Source: Flagellimonas pelagia
Lineage (GTDB): Bacteria > Bacteroidota > Bacteroidia > Flavobacteriales > Flavobacteriaceae
Assembly: GCF_003584135.1 (NCBI RefSeq)
Contig: NZ_QXFI01000008.1
Location: 111,088 to 175,087 of the forward strand
Direction: 5' to 3'
Length of the DNA: 64,000 nucleotides
The translations under genes and the position numbers were made by a program. Within the stretch, counting starts at the first letter, position 1. The number at the start of each line of letters is the position of its first letter. Of this stretch, positions 53,860 through 63,303 are shown in pieces. The notes below the pieces were generated by a model that worked only from the letters and a program-made list of their open reading frames with translations, had not been told where the DNA came from and made no database searches.

Positions 53860-54765
53860 CTAGGAACCAAATAGGCCTTTACATACTCTGTCTTCGCTAG
53901 GGTTCATGCCATGGAATTTTTTATAGAGCGAGGCGAAGTAGTGGCGATTGGAGTATCCGATTTCCTGACAGATTTCATATATGGGCAAGTCGGTACTATC
54001 AATCATCTGTTTGGCCTTTTCCATTCGTCTCTTGATAATGAATTTCCTGACAGGTAAGCCTGTGACCGTGCGGAAACATTTCTTAAGATCACATTCATTG
54101 ATGCCGGATTTACGACTCAATTCCTTAATAGTCATTGTTTTTGATAAATCTTCATTGAGTATATGAAGTGCTATTTTTACACAATTCAATTGATGGTCGT
54201 TGACTCCTTCGAAGTGCTGGTCGATTTCCTTTCTGCATAGGAACTCACTCCAAAAATGGACAAATTCAAGTATTTTGCTTTCGAGGAGCATGATGTTACG
54301 GGTATCTTCATGGTCGATGGAGAATACGTTTTCAAGTAGTTTTATGATGTTGCTGTCGAGACAGTATTTTTCAAATTGGGAATGGACCTTGTTTTTGGCG
54401 GCGGGTAAAAATTTTTCTGGGATAAAAATCCTCATACCATCTACTTTGGTTGTCTCGAATTCGAACTTTTCCCTATTTTCGATGGCACATGATTGTATCT
54501 CACCATTGGCCCCTATCCTAAAATCGACAAATCCTTTTTTGCCGACTGGATCATCAGAATAGAAGAGGGTTTCTTCCTTAAAACTCCATTTTCCCCTAAA
54601 GAAGTGGATATCATTTCTTATGAATAGATGTAGGGAGCCTTTCCCCAGCTCCTTCGGCATGGACAAAAGATTTGAATTCCATGCCTCTTGATTGGAGAAC
54701 CCATAATTGGCAATCAGGGCATTTCTAAACTTTACGGGATTAATGTAAGGCAATATCAAATCCAT
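53860..54765 (-). CDS. AraC-family transcriptional regulator
   Basis: A 301-residue regulator. The N-terminal 200 residues have no recognised ligand domain. The C-terminal 100 residues are an AraC DNA-binding domain (TIKELSRKSGINECDLKKCFRTVTGLPVRKFIIKRRMEKAKQMI and EICQEIGYSNRHYFASLYKKFHGMNPSE). It is the last gene of the minus-strand ester-utilisation cluster and is a plausible activator of it. Confidence 0.92.
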   Translation of the reverse strand: MDLILPYINPVKFRNALIANYGFSNQEAWNSNLLSMPKELGKGSLHLFIRNDIHFFRGKWSFKEETLFYSDDPVGKKGFVDFRIGANGEIQSCAIENREKFEFETTKVDGMRIFIPEKFLPAAKNKVHSQFEKYCLDSNIIKLLENVFSIDHEDTRNIMLLESKILEFVHFWSEFLCRKEIDQHFEGVNDHQLNCVKIALHILNEDLSKTMTIKELSRKSGINECDLKKCFRTVTGLPVRKFIIKRRMEKAKQMIDSTDLPIYEICQEIGYSNRHYFASLYKKFHGMNPSEDRVCKGLFGS

Positions 54766-54922
54766 GACATTTGTTGTCTATTTGGTAAAAAAACTTAATA
54801 TACTAAAAATAAGGTAGATATTCATCTGTATTATTAAATTATATTAAATAACAAGTATTGATAACTGGAAGATGTCTGAAAGCAGAAAAGGTTTTTTAAT
54901 AGGCGTTCATGGTCGGGTTGAG

Positions 54923-56095
54923 TCAATGGGAATCCATGAGCTTGTTTTTTGTTAGGAATTTTTCCATCGCCTGCCATTTTATCTGCCCGCTCAGACTGTT
55001 TGCGTTTGCTTCAAAACTATGCTCACCGAATGGCACCTCCTGATATGAGATGGGAACTTGAAGCCGTTCTGCCTTTCGGAGCAGTTTTCGGGCTCCTTCA
55101 ATTGGTACAACATGATCACGGGAACCTGTGATGATAAGTGTTTCTGGTAGACCCTTGTGCAAGGAATTGACGATATCCAACCTTTTATAACGCTCGGGAA
55201 ATTCATCAGGGGAACCCCCGACAAACTGTATGGCATTGGAGCGCATGTCCAACACCCCCTGACCTGCCATCTTCCACATCACCGTGAAATCGACAGGGGG
55301 GAAAATCGCAATGATGGCTTTTGGCGACACAGGCTCTATTTGAGAATAGGGTGTAATATTACCATTGACTAGGCCGTAACCTGCCTGAATGACTAGACCG
55401 CCACCTGCAGATCCTCCGTAGAGAATAAGTTTCGACGTGTCCACATTGAATTTTTGGGCGTTCTCGACCACGTAGCTTACAGCTGTAGCTATGGCATTTG
55501 CAGCGGTTTCCCAGGTGTGCATATCATCGGTTGCCAATGGATAGTCAACATCAAAAACTGTAAAACCTTTTTTGGTGAACCATTCATGGTGCCGGTCATC
55601 AGTACGAGATCCAGCCACATAGCCCCCACCATGTACCTGTATGACGGGAATGGACCTTTTTGCACCTTCGAAAGGCCTATAAACATCCAATAAATATTTT
55701 TTCCCATCCAATTCCAGATAAGAAAAGGTCTCATGCGGTCCCTGCACCCCAAAGTTGGTTGACAATGCCTGGGTGAACGATAAGGGAAGTTGGTGTTTAA
55801 AAGCGGTGCGGTAGAGTGTGGCAATGACAAAAACCTGTGCCACGAACAAGACACCTGTTCCATAGAACAAATATTTTGTCAATTTAGCGGATTTTTTCCT
55901 GAAAACTAGGAATGCCAGACCCAAAAAAACGAAAATCACAACTAGAATCTGCGCAGAATAATGCGATTGCAACAGACCGGTATAACCACCAAGATACATG
56001 GGCCAATTGGCAAATGTGCCGAATAACATCAGTGCAAATACCAAAACAGCAGGCACCATTAAAATAGCATAGGGTATATATAAGAATTTCTTCAT
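54923..56095 (-). CDS. Membrane-anchored alpha/beta hydrolase (esterase)
   Basis: A 390-residue protein. Residues 1-90 contain three to four hydrophobic segments. A BD-FAE/HSL-like alpha/beta hydrolase follows, with the oxyanion motif QVHGGGYVAGS, nucleophile elbow LYGGSAGGGLVIQ, Asp in ITGSRDHVVP and His in PFGEHSFE. The ATG at 56095 overlaps the stop of the upstream pectinacetylesterase-like gene (TGATG). Likely cleaves acyl or aryl ester side groups; substrate unknown. Confidence 0.88.
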   Translation of the reverse strand: MKKFLYIPYAILMVPAVLVFALMLFGTFANWPMYLGGYTGLLQSHYSAQILVVIFVFLGLAFLVFRKKSAKLTKYLFYGTGVLFVAQVFVIATLYRTAFKHQLPLSFTQALSTNFGVQGPHETFSYLELDGKKYLLDVYRPFEGAKRSIPVIQVHGGGYVAGSRTDDRHHEWFTKKGFTVFDVDYPLATDDMHTWETAANAIATAVSYVVENAQKFNVDTSKLILYGGSAGGGLVIQAGYGLVNGNITPYSQIEPVSPKAIIAIFPPVDFTVMWKMAGQGVLDMRSNAIQFVGGSPDEFPERYKRLDIVNSLHKGLPETLIITGSRDHVVPIEGARKLLRKAERLQVPISYQEVPFGEHSFEANANSLSGQIKWQAMEKFLTKNKLMDSH

Positions 56096-57288
56096 CAATA
56101 TTTATTTTTGGCATACAATAAATCGCTACCCGCCGATATGTGCTCATCATCCAATATATTTTTTCGCAGCCAATCAATGTATCTCAAATCGTTCGACCTA
56201 CAGTGATATAAGCTGGAATCGGACCCCAGCAAAGTATGTGGGGTAGCCACTTTTTCCGAATCGTACCTACAATTGGTCAAAAAATACTGATAATCGATAT
56301 CCGAACTATCGAGTCGCTGGATTGATGCCTTCATGTGTTCCGACCATTCATAAATATACCCCGTATCATTGGTCTGGCGATGGTTCAGGGATGCATAGAA
56401 CCTTGGTAAGATAACATCGTACAAGGTATGGCTATTCAAGTGCTTGATCCTTTCATTGATCGAATCATAACGGTTGAGCAGCGCATCTGCATAGGCATCA
56501 TTGCCGATGTCAAATTTAAGCAACGACCGACTGTCGCTTTTCCAGACCGAGTTCAAGATAGTGAGCCATCGGTCGGATGTGAGCTGCGATCCATCCGACA
56601 ATTGATAGATGCTCTGAAGGTCTTTGTAATGTTCTGCCACCGCGGGTGCCCAATAGGCCGAGGCAAAGCCACCGGCGCTTTCACCTGACACCAATATTTT
56701 CTTTGGGGCCTTAAAGTTGGTATACACCCAATCCAAAGCGGTCAAAACATTGTTCCTACCATTATGGTGCACTTCCATTTCACTACCATCCGCTTCATAA
56801 ACAGTGGTGGTGTTCCCGATATGGAAATCGCCCGTACAGTAGGGGATATAGACGATGTTCCAATCCTTGAACGGGTTCTCCTGTTCCTTGTTGTTAAAGA
56901 TGCCGCTCAAAAATTTATACTGAAAGTCGAGTTCGATGGGAAAATAAAAGGCCTTAAGATCTTTGGAGTCTCCTTCGGTCAAGGCCTTGTATAGGGTGAT
57001 GGGCCTGGTACACGTATTATCGTCCCAGCAGGCACCTCCCCCTGAAAAATGGACAATGACATTATCGGATTTACCTTTCCGAACAAAGATGAAATACTCC
57101 GACCCATCGCTGCACATGGATTCGTTGCCCATGTCAACGGTGTGCCAATGACTGTCTTCAATGTCGGAAAAATAGGAAACACTACCCGGTCGGGCCAACC
57201 ATATAAAGTAAGAGTATAAAAATCCGATTACTAGAACCATCAATAGGGTCAGGGACGTCCATTTCAATATTTTTTTCAATCTTTTCAT
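56095..57288 (-). CDS. Pectinacetylesterase/Notum-family hydrolase
   Basis: A 397-residue serine hydrolase with an N-terminal signal anchor (LKWTSLTLLMVLVIGFLYSYFIW). Family hallmarks are the FSGGGACWDDNTC oxyanion region and the nucleophile elbow SGESAGGFASAYWAP. The family removes acetyl or acyl groups from polysaccharides, or from proteins in the case of Notum. It starts 37 bases after the TonB-dependent receptor and is coupled to the next hydrolase. Confidence 0.85.
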   Translation of the reverse strand: MKRLKKILKWTSLTLLMVLVIGFLYSYFIWLARPGSVSYFSDIEDSHWHTVDMGNESMCSDGSEYFIFVRKGKSDNVIVHFSGGGACWDDNTCTRPITLYKALTEGDSKDLKAFYFPIELDFQYKFLSGIFNNKEQENPFKDWNIVYIPYCTGDFHIGNTTTVYEADGSEMEVHHNGRNNVLTALDWVYTNFKAPKKILVSGESAGGFASAYWAPAVAEHYKDLQSIYQLSDGSQLTSDRWLTILNSVWKSDSRSLLKFDIGNDAYADALLNRYDSINERIKHLNSHTLYDVILPRFYASLNHRQTNDTGYIYEWSEHMKASIQRLDSSDIDYQYFLTNCRYDSEKVATPHTLLGSDSSLYHCRSNDLRYIDWLRKNILDDEHISAGSDLLYAKNKY

Positions 57289-57325
57289 TGGATGTATCTG
57301 TTTTAATATCTGATTGGAAATATCT

Positions 57326-60211
57326 TCAAAATTTGTAAGTTGCGGTCAAGTAATAAGCCCTAGGCTGTATGGCTACGGTAGAATACGGGGTATTTGCGGT
57401 AACGGCCGCATCGTATTCGGCTTTTGAAAAACTGGCATTACCACCCAACACTTGCCCTAGGCTTCCAGGGCGTTGAAAGGTCATTACACCATAGGTGTCA
57501 AATAGATTGTTCACGTTCAAACTTAACTGGAAACGCTTGGAAAAATTATAGCCCATATTAAGATTGAACTCTGAAAAAGCCGGTAACTTGAAAACATTTG
57601 CGGCATTGGCCTGTCTGCTGCCCATATAGGACCACACGACAGAACCAAAGAAATTACCTTTGGAATAGGTAGGAGCAATGTTCGCCATTACCCGTGGACT
57701 GTTCTCCGCCTCATTGCCTGAATACGATATTTGTGTATCATCATCGGAGCCATTTGCATTGGCCACCCAAATATTGTATTCATCCAATTTTGATTTTTGA
57801 AACGTGGCCACTCCCCTCAAACTCAAATTGTCGTTTATAAAAATATTGGTCTCAATCTCTATACCCGGGGTATTGTATTTTGCATAGGTTCTTGGTGGAA
57901 AGTAATAAGTACCATCAGAATCTTGAAAAATTTGGCCAACTGGCACCCCACTCAAAACACTGAAAAATGGCGTAACAAATAAGTTTGATTTACCGAACCC
58001 TGCCTTTAGACCAAACTCAATCTGTTCTGTACTTCGCACTTTTGGTCGGTACAATGCGAGGTTTTCTGGGGTGTTTAGGGTAAAATAGAAGTCAAGATCC
58101 GGTGCTTTTTTACCTTGTGAATATCGTCCATAAACAGCAAGTTTTTCGTTGAACTTGTAATTTAGTGCGGCAGAATACGAGAACGTGTTGATCTTGTAAT
58201 TGAACTTAAATGTGGCCAATGAGTCCAACTCATTATTGTTGTAGGTGGTAAAAGGGTTACCATCAGTACCCCCTGTAGAAAAGGGGGATCCTATAAGATA
58301 GGGCCTAATATTCTCCCCATCAATATTGACGTTTTCATAACGCAGGCCCCAATCAAAAGTCATTTTTTCGTTGATGTTCCAAGCATGGCCAAAAAACAAG
58401 GCTCCCTGTTTTTGCTTTGCTTTAAAAGAGATATAGGCTCCCAAGTTTCCGGTTCCCTGTCCCACTCCGGTAGAGTTTGTAAATTGATATTCGCCAGAGG
58501 GTCCGGTTATGGGAGTTCCAGTATCATCGACCCCATAAAGAGGAGTGCCAGAAAAGTTCAGAGTCAAAAGCTTGGGATGGTTTTCTATGGTTCCCAAGGC
58601 TATGTCCCCTCCTGAAAAGCGCTCTGCATTGGTATAACCATAGAAACCACCGAAGTTAAAGTTCATATTGTCCATTTTTTTATTAACCGAAAAACGTTCC
58701 ATGAATTCGGTGACCGTATTGTCATAATAGCTCAAGGGAAGCAATAGGATGGAGTTGGAGAGTACATCCTGACCCGGTAATGAACTGGAGGTGACCGTGG
58801 GCACTCCACCAGTGACATCGACTTGGGCCAAGTTTTCACCTGTGTTGGCATCGCGGAAAGTGAAGGCCCCAGGATAGCCGGCACCAAAACCACCCAGAAA
58901 GAAATATGGAACCAAATCAGTTATCGATGAAGGTATCATCGACCCCAAAGTATTGTAAAGTACCGTGTTGTGCGAGAATTTTGTGGCATTGCTCAAACTC
59001 CAATTATTTCCTAAATCATGGTCCCAGCCCAACGCAATGGATTGGTATCTATTTTTGACTTGGTTTTCTGAATTAAAGTCATAGGTACCCCCGTTTACTA
59101 AGTCTTCACCTGAATATTGGAATCCTTCGGGAAAATTAGTGGCACTGCCACTATCGAAACTAGATGCTAATTCTGGATCACTATAGCCAACGGTGAGCAT
59201 GGGCTGGGCAAAACCATTCTTGTCATCAAGGTATTTCAAGAAAATTTTTACATTACCCTTGTCATAGGACTTCATCAAATTGCCTTTAATCTGCCCCCCA
59301 TTGTTCATGGGATAACCAGGGTATCGCGCCCCTTCGTCGTATCTATAAAATCCACCAATACTATAGAACCAGCGATTTCCCAAAGGTCCCCCAAAACCAA
59401 TGTCGACCCTTTCCTGGCTGTTCTTGCCATTGCCCAAAAGGCCATACTTCATTCTTACTTCCCCTTCAAATTTGCTTCCTCCAGTTTTGGAAATATAATT
59501 GAATACCCCCCCAGGGGCGTTTGCCGCTGTAACCGAAGCAGGCCCCCCGCGGACGGCATCTACTCTGGCCAGTGTTACGTCTGAACGGAGAAAAAAGTCA
59601 GGACCGTAACTAAAATAGGTGGTATTTGTAATCGGAAGACCGTCTTCTTGCATGGATACGTATTCGTATCCAAAGCTGCCATCGGTCGATCCTACCGTAA
59701 TGCCCCGTGAGGAAACACTGTTCCTGATTTCGCCCACAGATGAGTTCACGTATACGCCGGGAACATTCTTCAAAAGATCCGAAGCACTTTTAGGCACCTG
59801 GTTCTCAAGTATCTCTGCGCCCAGTGTGGTAATGGCCACCGATGCATCCATCCTTTTTCGTTTATCGAAAACACCTGTAACGACCACCTCGTTTAGCGTA
59901 TTGGCCTCGGAAAGCACAATAGTAATAGTGTTTGTCAGTCCGCCGACCTCAACTTCTTTTTGGACATAACCGATAAATGATGCCACCAAGACCACGTTTC
60001 CTTCTGGTGCGTCTTCAAGGATGAATGTCCCATTCTCGTCTGCCACCGCATAGTTGTTGGTGTTTTTTATTATGATCGTGGCAAGGGGCAGGACACCACC
60101 ATCCGTTCCTTCTACGGTACCGATAATTTTTCTGGTTTGTGAAAACATTGCTAAGATCGATAATTGAAAAACAATCAACGGCAACCAACCTTTTTTTAAT
60201 AGATTTTTCAT
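57326..60211 (-). CDS. TonB-dependent outer-membrane receptor
   Basis: A 961-residue receptor: signal peptide, a CarboxypepD_reg-like domain (RKIIGTVEGTDGGVLPLATIII..., about residues 27-110), plug (SASDLLKNVPGVYVNSSVGEIRNSVSSRG...) and a long beta barrel ending AYYLTATYKF. The domain order suits Bacteroidetes receptors, but no SusD-like lipoprotein is present, so it is not a classical polysaccharide-utilisation pair. It likely imports the hydrolysis products of the neighbouring esterases. Confidence 0.93.
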   Translation of the reverse strand: MKNLLKKGWLPLIVFQLSILAMFSQTRKIIGTVEGTDGGVLPLATIIIKNTNNYAVADENGTFILEDAPEGNVVLVASFIGYVQKEVEVGGLTNTITIVLSEANTLNEVVVTGVFDKRKRMDASVAITTLGAEILENQVPKSASDLLKNVPGVYVNSSVGEIRNSVSSRGITVGSTDGSFGYEYVSMQEDGLPITNTTYFSYGPDFFLRSDVTLARVDAVRGGPASVTAANAPGGVFNYISKTGGSKFEGEVRMKYGLLGNGKNSQERVDIGFGGPLGNRWFYSIGGFYRYDEGARYPGYPMNNGGQIKGNLMKSYDKGNVKIFLKYLDDKNGFAQPMLTVGYSDPELASSFDSGSATNFPEGFQYSGEDLVNGGTYDFNSENQVKNRYQSIALGWDHDLGNNWSLSNATKFSHNTVLYNTLGSMIPSSITDLVPYFFLGGFGAGYPGAFTFRDANTGENLAQVDVTGGVPTVTSSSLPGQDVLSNSILLLPLSYYDNTVTEFMERFSVNKKMDNMNFNFGGFYGYTNAERFSGGDIALGTIENHPKLLTLNFSGTPLYGVDDTGTPITGPSGEYQFTNSTGVGQGTGNLGAYISFKAKQKQGALFFGHAWNINEKMTFDWGLRYENVNIDGENIRPYLIGSPFSTGGTDGNPFTTYNNNELDSLATFKFNYKINTFSYSAALNYKFNEKLAVYGRYSQGKKAPDLDFYFTLNTPENLALYRPKVRSTEQIEFGLKAGFGKSNLFVTPFFSVLSGVPVGQIFQDSDGTYYFPPRTYAKYNTPGIEIETNIFINDNLSLRGVATFQKSKLDEYNIWVANANGSDDDTQISYSGNEAENSPRVMANIAPTYSKGNFFGSVVWSYMGSRQANAANVFKLPAFSEFNLNMGYNFSKRFQLSLNVNNLFDTYGVMTFQRPGSLGQVLGGNASFSKAEYDAAVTANTPYSTVAIQPRAYYLTATYKF

Positions 60212-60287
60212 GTTTGTTTAGTTTAGAGTTTCAGTTTATTTTTACATTCATATCGGTTCATAAGGCTTCTATGTCCGTCCATGGGCT

Positions 60288-61202
60288 CTATTTGCCATAT
60301 CCATGTTTTAGGACCCAATCTACCATTGCACCATAGACAAGCTTTTTGGTTTCGGAATCATCAAGGTCAAGATCGTGTCCGGCGTTCGGTATCTTTAGGA
60401 ATTTATGTTCAAAGCCCATCGATGTGAGCTTTTTGTCCAATATCTGTGATTGGGAAAAGGGTACTACTTCATCATAGGTACCATGTATGATCAATACAGG
60501 AATATCCTTGACATGTGCCAATGGACTTGAATCGGTGAATGCTGAATCCAGTGGTTTTTCTTTGTCATATGATTTGCCCGTCATCATCTGAACCATTTCT
60601 ATCAATCCAGCCTCTACTGCATAGTCCAATAAATCAGTATCATCAAAATACGTGGGGCCCGAAAAATCGACAATCGCTTTTATGGACTTTGATGTGGTAT
60701 AGGAAGATAACATGGCGAGGTGCGCCCCGGAACTGGCACCGACCATGGTAAATCCTTCATCCCGTGTGCCCCATTCTTCGGCGTGTTCGCTGCAATAGGC
60801 CAAGGCATGGTCAACATCTTGCAACATTTGCTTATAATGGGTATCGGTCGCATTGGCATACCTATGGTTCATGTTCGCAACGGCTATGCCATGATCCAGC
60901 AATGTATCTTGAATGTCTCGCACATATTCCTTTCCTGCCTGTACCCAAGCGCCCCCATGGATCAATACCACGAACGGAGTATCGGGGGTACGCCCGGCCG
61001 GCAGGTAAACATCCATAACATTGCGCGTATGTTCGCCATACCTTTCATTGTACATTTTTTGCTGTCCCTTGTCAATGAATGCCTTTTTGCTTGGTGCACA
61101 ACCCAGTATTACCAACGTTGACACCAATAAAAACACAAACACCCTTTTTAAAATTGAAGGTCTCATCTTTATTTTATCGGTAGAAAACCTATTGTTTTTC
61201 AT
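60288..61202 (-). CDS. Alpha/beta hydrolase lipoprotein (BD-FAE-like esterase)
   Basis: A 304-residue lipoprotein (VFVFLLVSTLVILGC, acylated Cys about residue 35). Motifs: oxyanion VLIHGGAWVQAGKEY, elbow MVGASSGAHLAMLSS, acid HGTYDEVVP and base NAGHDLDLDD. It resembles feruloyl/acetyl-xylan type bifunctional esterases. ATG 61202 is preferred over a TTG two codons upstream. Outer-membrane exposure would suit digestion outside the cell next to the receptor. Confidence 0.88.
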   Translation of the reverse strand: MKNNRFSTDKIKMRPSILKRVFVFLLVSTLVILGCAPSKKAFIDKGQQKMYNERYGEHTRNVMDVYLPAGRTPDTPFVVLIHGGAWVQAGKEYVRDIQDTLLDHGIAVANMNHRYANATDTHYKQMLQDVDHALAYCSEHAEEWGTRDEGFTMVGASSGAHLAMLSSYTTSKSIKAIVDFSGPTYFDDTDLLDYAVEAGLIEMVQMMTGKSYDKEKPLDSAFTDSSPLAHVKDIPVLIIHGTYDEVVPFSQSQILDKKLTSMGFEHKFLKIPNAGHDLDLDDSETKKLVYGAMVDWVLKHGYGK

Positions 61203-61240
61203 GTTCAAATCTGTTTTTATAAAATTCAGTTCGCAGCGTT

Positions 61241-62788
61241 TTACCTACGCAGTTCTTTTTTTAAGATCTTTCCCGATGCGTTAAGGGGAAGGGTCTTTAC
61301 GAATTCGATTTCACGGGGATACTTGTATGCAGCGATTTTTTCCTTAGTCCATTTAATGATCGCTTCCCCAGTCACGGTCTTACCATTTTTCAAGACGACG
61401 AACGCCTTTATCTCTTGACCCAATCTTTCGCATGGCACACCAACTACAGATACCTGAGAAATGGCCTCGTGCCTTATCATGGTCTCTTCTATTTCTCGGG
61501 GGTACACGTTCTTTCCACCGCGTATGATCATATCTTTGATACGGTCAACGATATAGAAAAACCCGTCATCGTCCTTTATGGCAATGTCACCCGAATGCAG
61601 CCACCCATTGGTAAGTATTCTTTCCGTTTCCTCCTTCAGTCCATAATAGCCTTTCATTACATTGTGCCCACGGTACCATAATTCTCCCTTCTCGCCAGTT
61701 GGTACTTCGTTGCCTTCTTGATCGACCACCTTGACTTCAACACCCCATATGGGAGTGCCCACCGACCCGGGTTTTCTACCAATTTGGCGATGGTTGAAAG
61801 TGACAACGGGTGATCCTTCGCTCATACCGTACCCTTCTAAAATCAGCACATTGAAAAGCTCTTCAAAATCTTGCAGCACTTTTACGGGTAATGAGGCCCC
61901 GCCAGAGATACAGAGGCGTAACTTATGTTCGCCCGGTTGTTTTTCAGGTCTGTTGCGCAAGTAATCGAGCAATGCCCAGTACATGGTCGGAACGCCCACA
62001 AAAATACTCACCCCATACTCACCGATTAGTTCGAGTACTTTTTCAGGGTCAAAACGGGGGACAAGAATACAATGAGCACCTTTAAAAATACAGGTGTTCA
62101 TCTGTACGGTCATCGCAAGAATGTGGAATAAAGGGAGGGTTATCAATTGTACATCATTGGTATGTAACCCAAGGATGCTATTGGCGGATAACAGGGCATT
62201 TAAAAAAAGATTTGCATGGGTGAGTTCAGCTCCCTTTGGACTTCCAGTGGTACCTGAAGTGTAGATAATCACTGCAATATCCTCCGCCTTGGTCGGTATG
62301 GATTCATAGGATGGAGATTGATTATGGACCAGCCATGATAATGTTTGGATATCATCAATCGGTAAAGTATTTTGAGGTTCGGGCATGACCATAAAAAAAT
62401 GCTCACAGTCGTTAACTTCCCTGAATGCTTCCCACCCGTACTTCCCCATTGGAAACTCTTCATTTCCTTGAAAGCAAAAATATACCTTACTGTCACTGTC
62501 TTTCAATTGATAGGCAATCTCATTTTTCTTAAGAAGGATACTTAAAGGAACGACTACTCCCCCCGCCTTTAGAACTCCATAATAAACGATGGGAAACTGC
62601 ACAAGATTGGGACAACTTATGGCAATCTTGTCCCCGGGACGGATGCCTATTGTGACTAAGGCATTGGCCAATTTATTGGCCTCTTCATTTATACTGAAGA
62701 AGGTATAGGTCTTACCATGGCAAGTATACGCGGGTCTTTTCCCATGTCGAAGGGCACTGTCTTCCAAAAATGTTGATAGATTAAGCAT
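61241..62788 (-). CDS. Fatty acid/aryl-CoA ligase (AMP-binding)
   Basis: A 515-residue ANL-superfamily ligase that activates a carboxylic acid with ATP and CoA. Motif VIIYTSGTTGSPKGAELTH (P-loop), LEGYGMSEGSPVVTF, ELWYRGHNVMKGYY, WLHSGDIAIKDDDGFFYIVDRIKDMIIRGGKNVYPREIEE and the C-terminal Lys in NASGKILKKELRR are intact. It is the first gene of the cluster, which suggests the liberated acid is metabolised as a CoA thioester. Confidence 0.93.
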   Translation of the reverse strand: MLNLSTFLEDSALRHGKRPAYTCHGKTYTFFSINEEANKLANALVTIGIRPGDKIAISCPNLVQFPIVYYGVLKAGGVVVPLSILLKKNEIAYQLKDSDSKVYFCFQGNEEFPMGKYGWEAFREVNDCEHFFMVMPEPQNTLPIDDIQTLSWLVHNQSPSYESIPTKAEDIAVIIYTSGTTGSPKGAELTHANLFLNALLSANSILGLHTNDVQLITLPLFHILAMTVQMNTCIFKGAHCILVPRFDPEKVLELIGEYGVSIFVGVPTMYWALLDYLRNRPEKQPGEHKLRLCISGGASLPVKVLQDFEELFNVLILEGYGMSEGSPVVTFNHRQIGRKPGSVGTPIWGVEVKVVDQEGNEVPTGEKGELWYRGHNVMKGYYGLKEETERILTNGWLHSGDIAIKDDDGFFYIVDRIKDMIIRGGKNVYPREIEETMIRHEAISQVSVVGVPCERLGQEIKAFVVLKNGKTVTGEAIIKWTKEKIAAYKYPREIEFVKTLPLNASGKILKKELRR

Positions 62789-62901
62789 GTGACAATTTTT
62801 ATAAACTGAATTGTATTAGGGGTTCGAAAAGGAAATATTTTGATACGAATCGGGAATTTTTACCTTGACGGGTATAGAAGGAAAGGGAACTTCAAAATAG
62901 G

Positions 62902-63117
62902 GTGGACAAGATTGCACGGATAAAGGGAATCCGTAGACTTACTATTGTACGAGTATTGGCAGAAACAGATGGGTTCCAATCCCTTGGGAGCATTAGGAGA
63001 CTGGTGAGTTATTCGGGTCTGGAGGTGGTCCACAACTCAAGAGGACAAAGTTCAAACTTTTTGAAAGGCGATATTGAAATTATTATCAACCAATCATTAC
63101 ATGTTAGGAGGGTTTGA
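62902..63117 (+). pseudogene. IS110/IS116/IS902-family transposase fragment
   Basis: The frame starting at the GTG at 62902 reads MDKIARIKGIRRLTIVRVLAETDG (GTG as Met) then LVSYSGLEVVHN. This matches the IS110 C-terminal domain as I recall it (KGIGLLTAATIIAETNGF...LVSYAGLDVVENQSG). Homology then blurs at the segment that should read as KTRISKKGN-like. Nothing of the N-terminal RuvC-like domain is present. It is a decayed transposase end. Confidence 0.75.
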
Positions 63118-63228
63118 TTTTTAATAATATACCTTCGGGCACATCATCCGAAAGGGGTTAAATACCTTCACTGTATAACTGGTCTGGTAAAATTTTATAC
63201 CTCTTAGCTAACAATTCAACGGATTAGA
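63040..63228 (+). repeat. Direct repeat copy B, IS110-type remnant
   Basis: The counterpart of 53472-53671, in the same orientation and continuous with the transposase fragment. Together they bracket the ester-utilisation cluster of about 9.4 kb. Confidence 0.7.
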
Positions 63229-63303
63229 TATATACGAGCTTAAGACAATTATATAAGATTTGTTAGTGTCTATTTTGAATCTTGATTCAAAAATTGTTCG
63301 AAA

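Larger units (their letters stand above)
62789..63303. other. Interval with IS110 remnant and repeat copy B
   Basis: No intact gene. It contains the IS110-like fragment (62902-63117), the direct repeat copy B (63040-63228) and the promoter region of the acyl-CoA ligase, in which no clear -7 box was seen. Confidence 0.6.
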
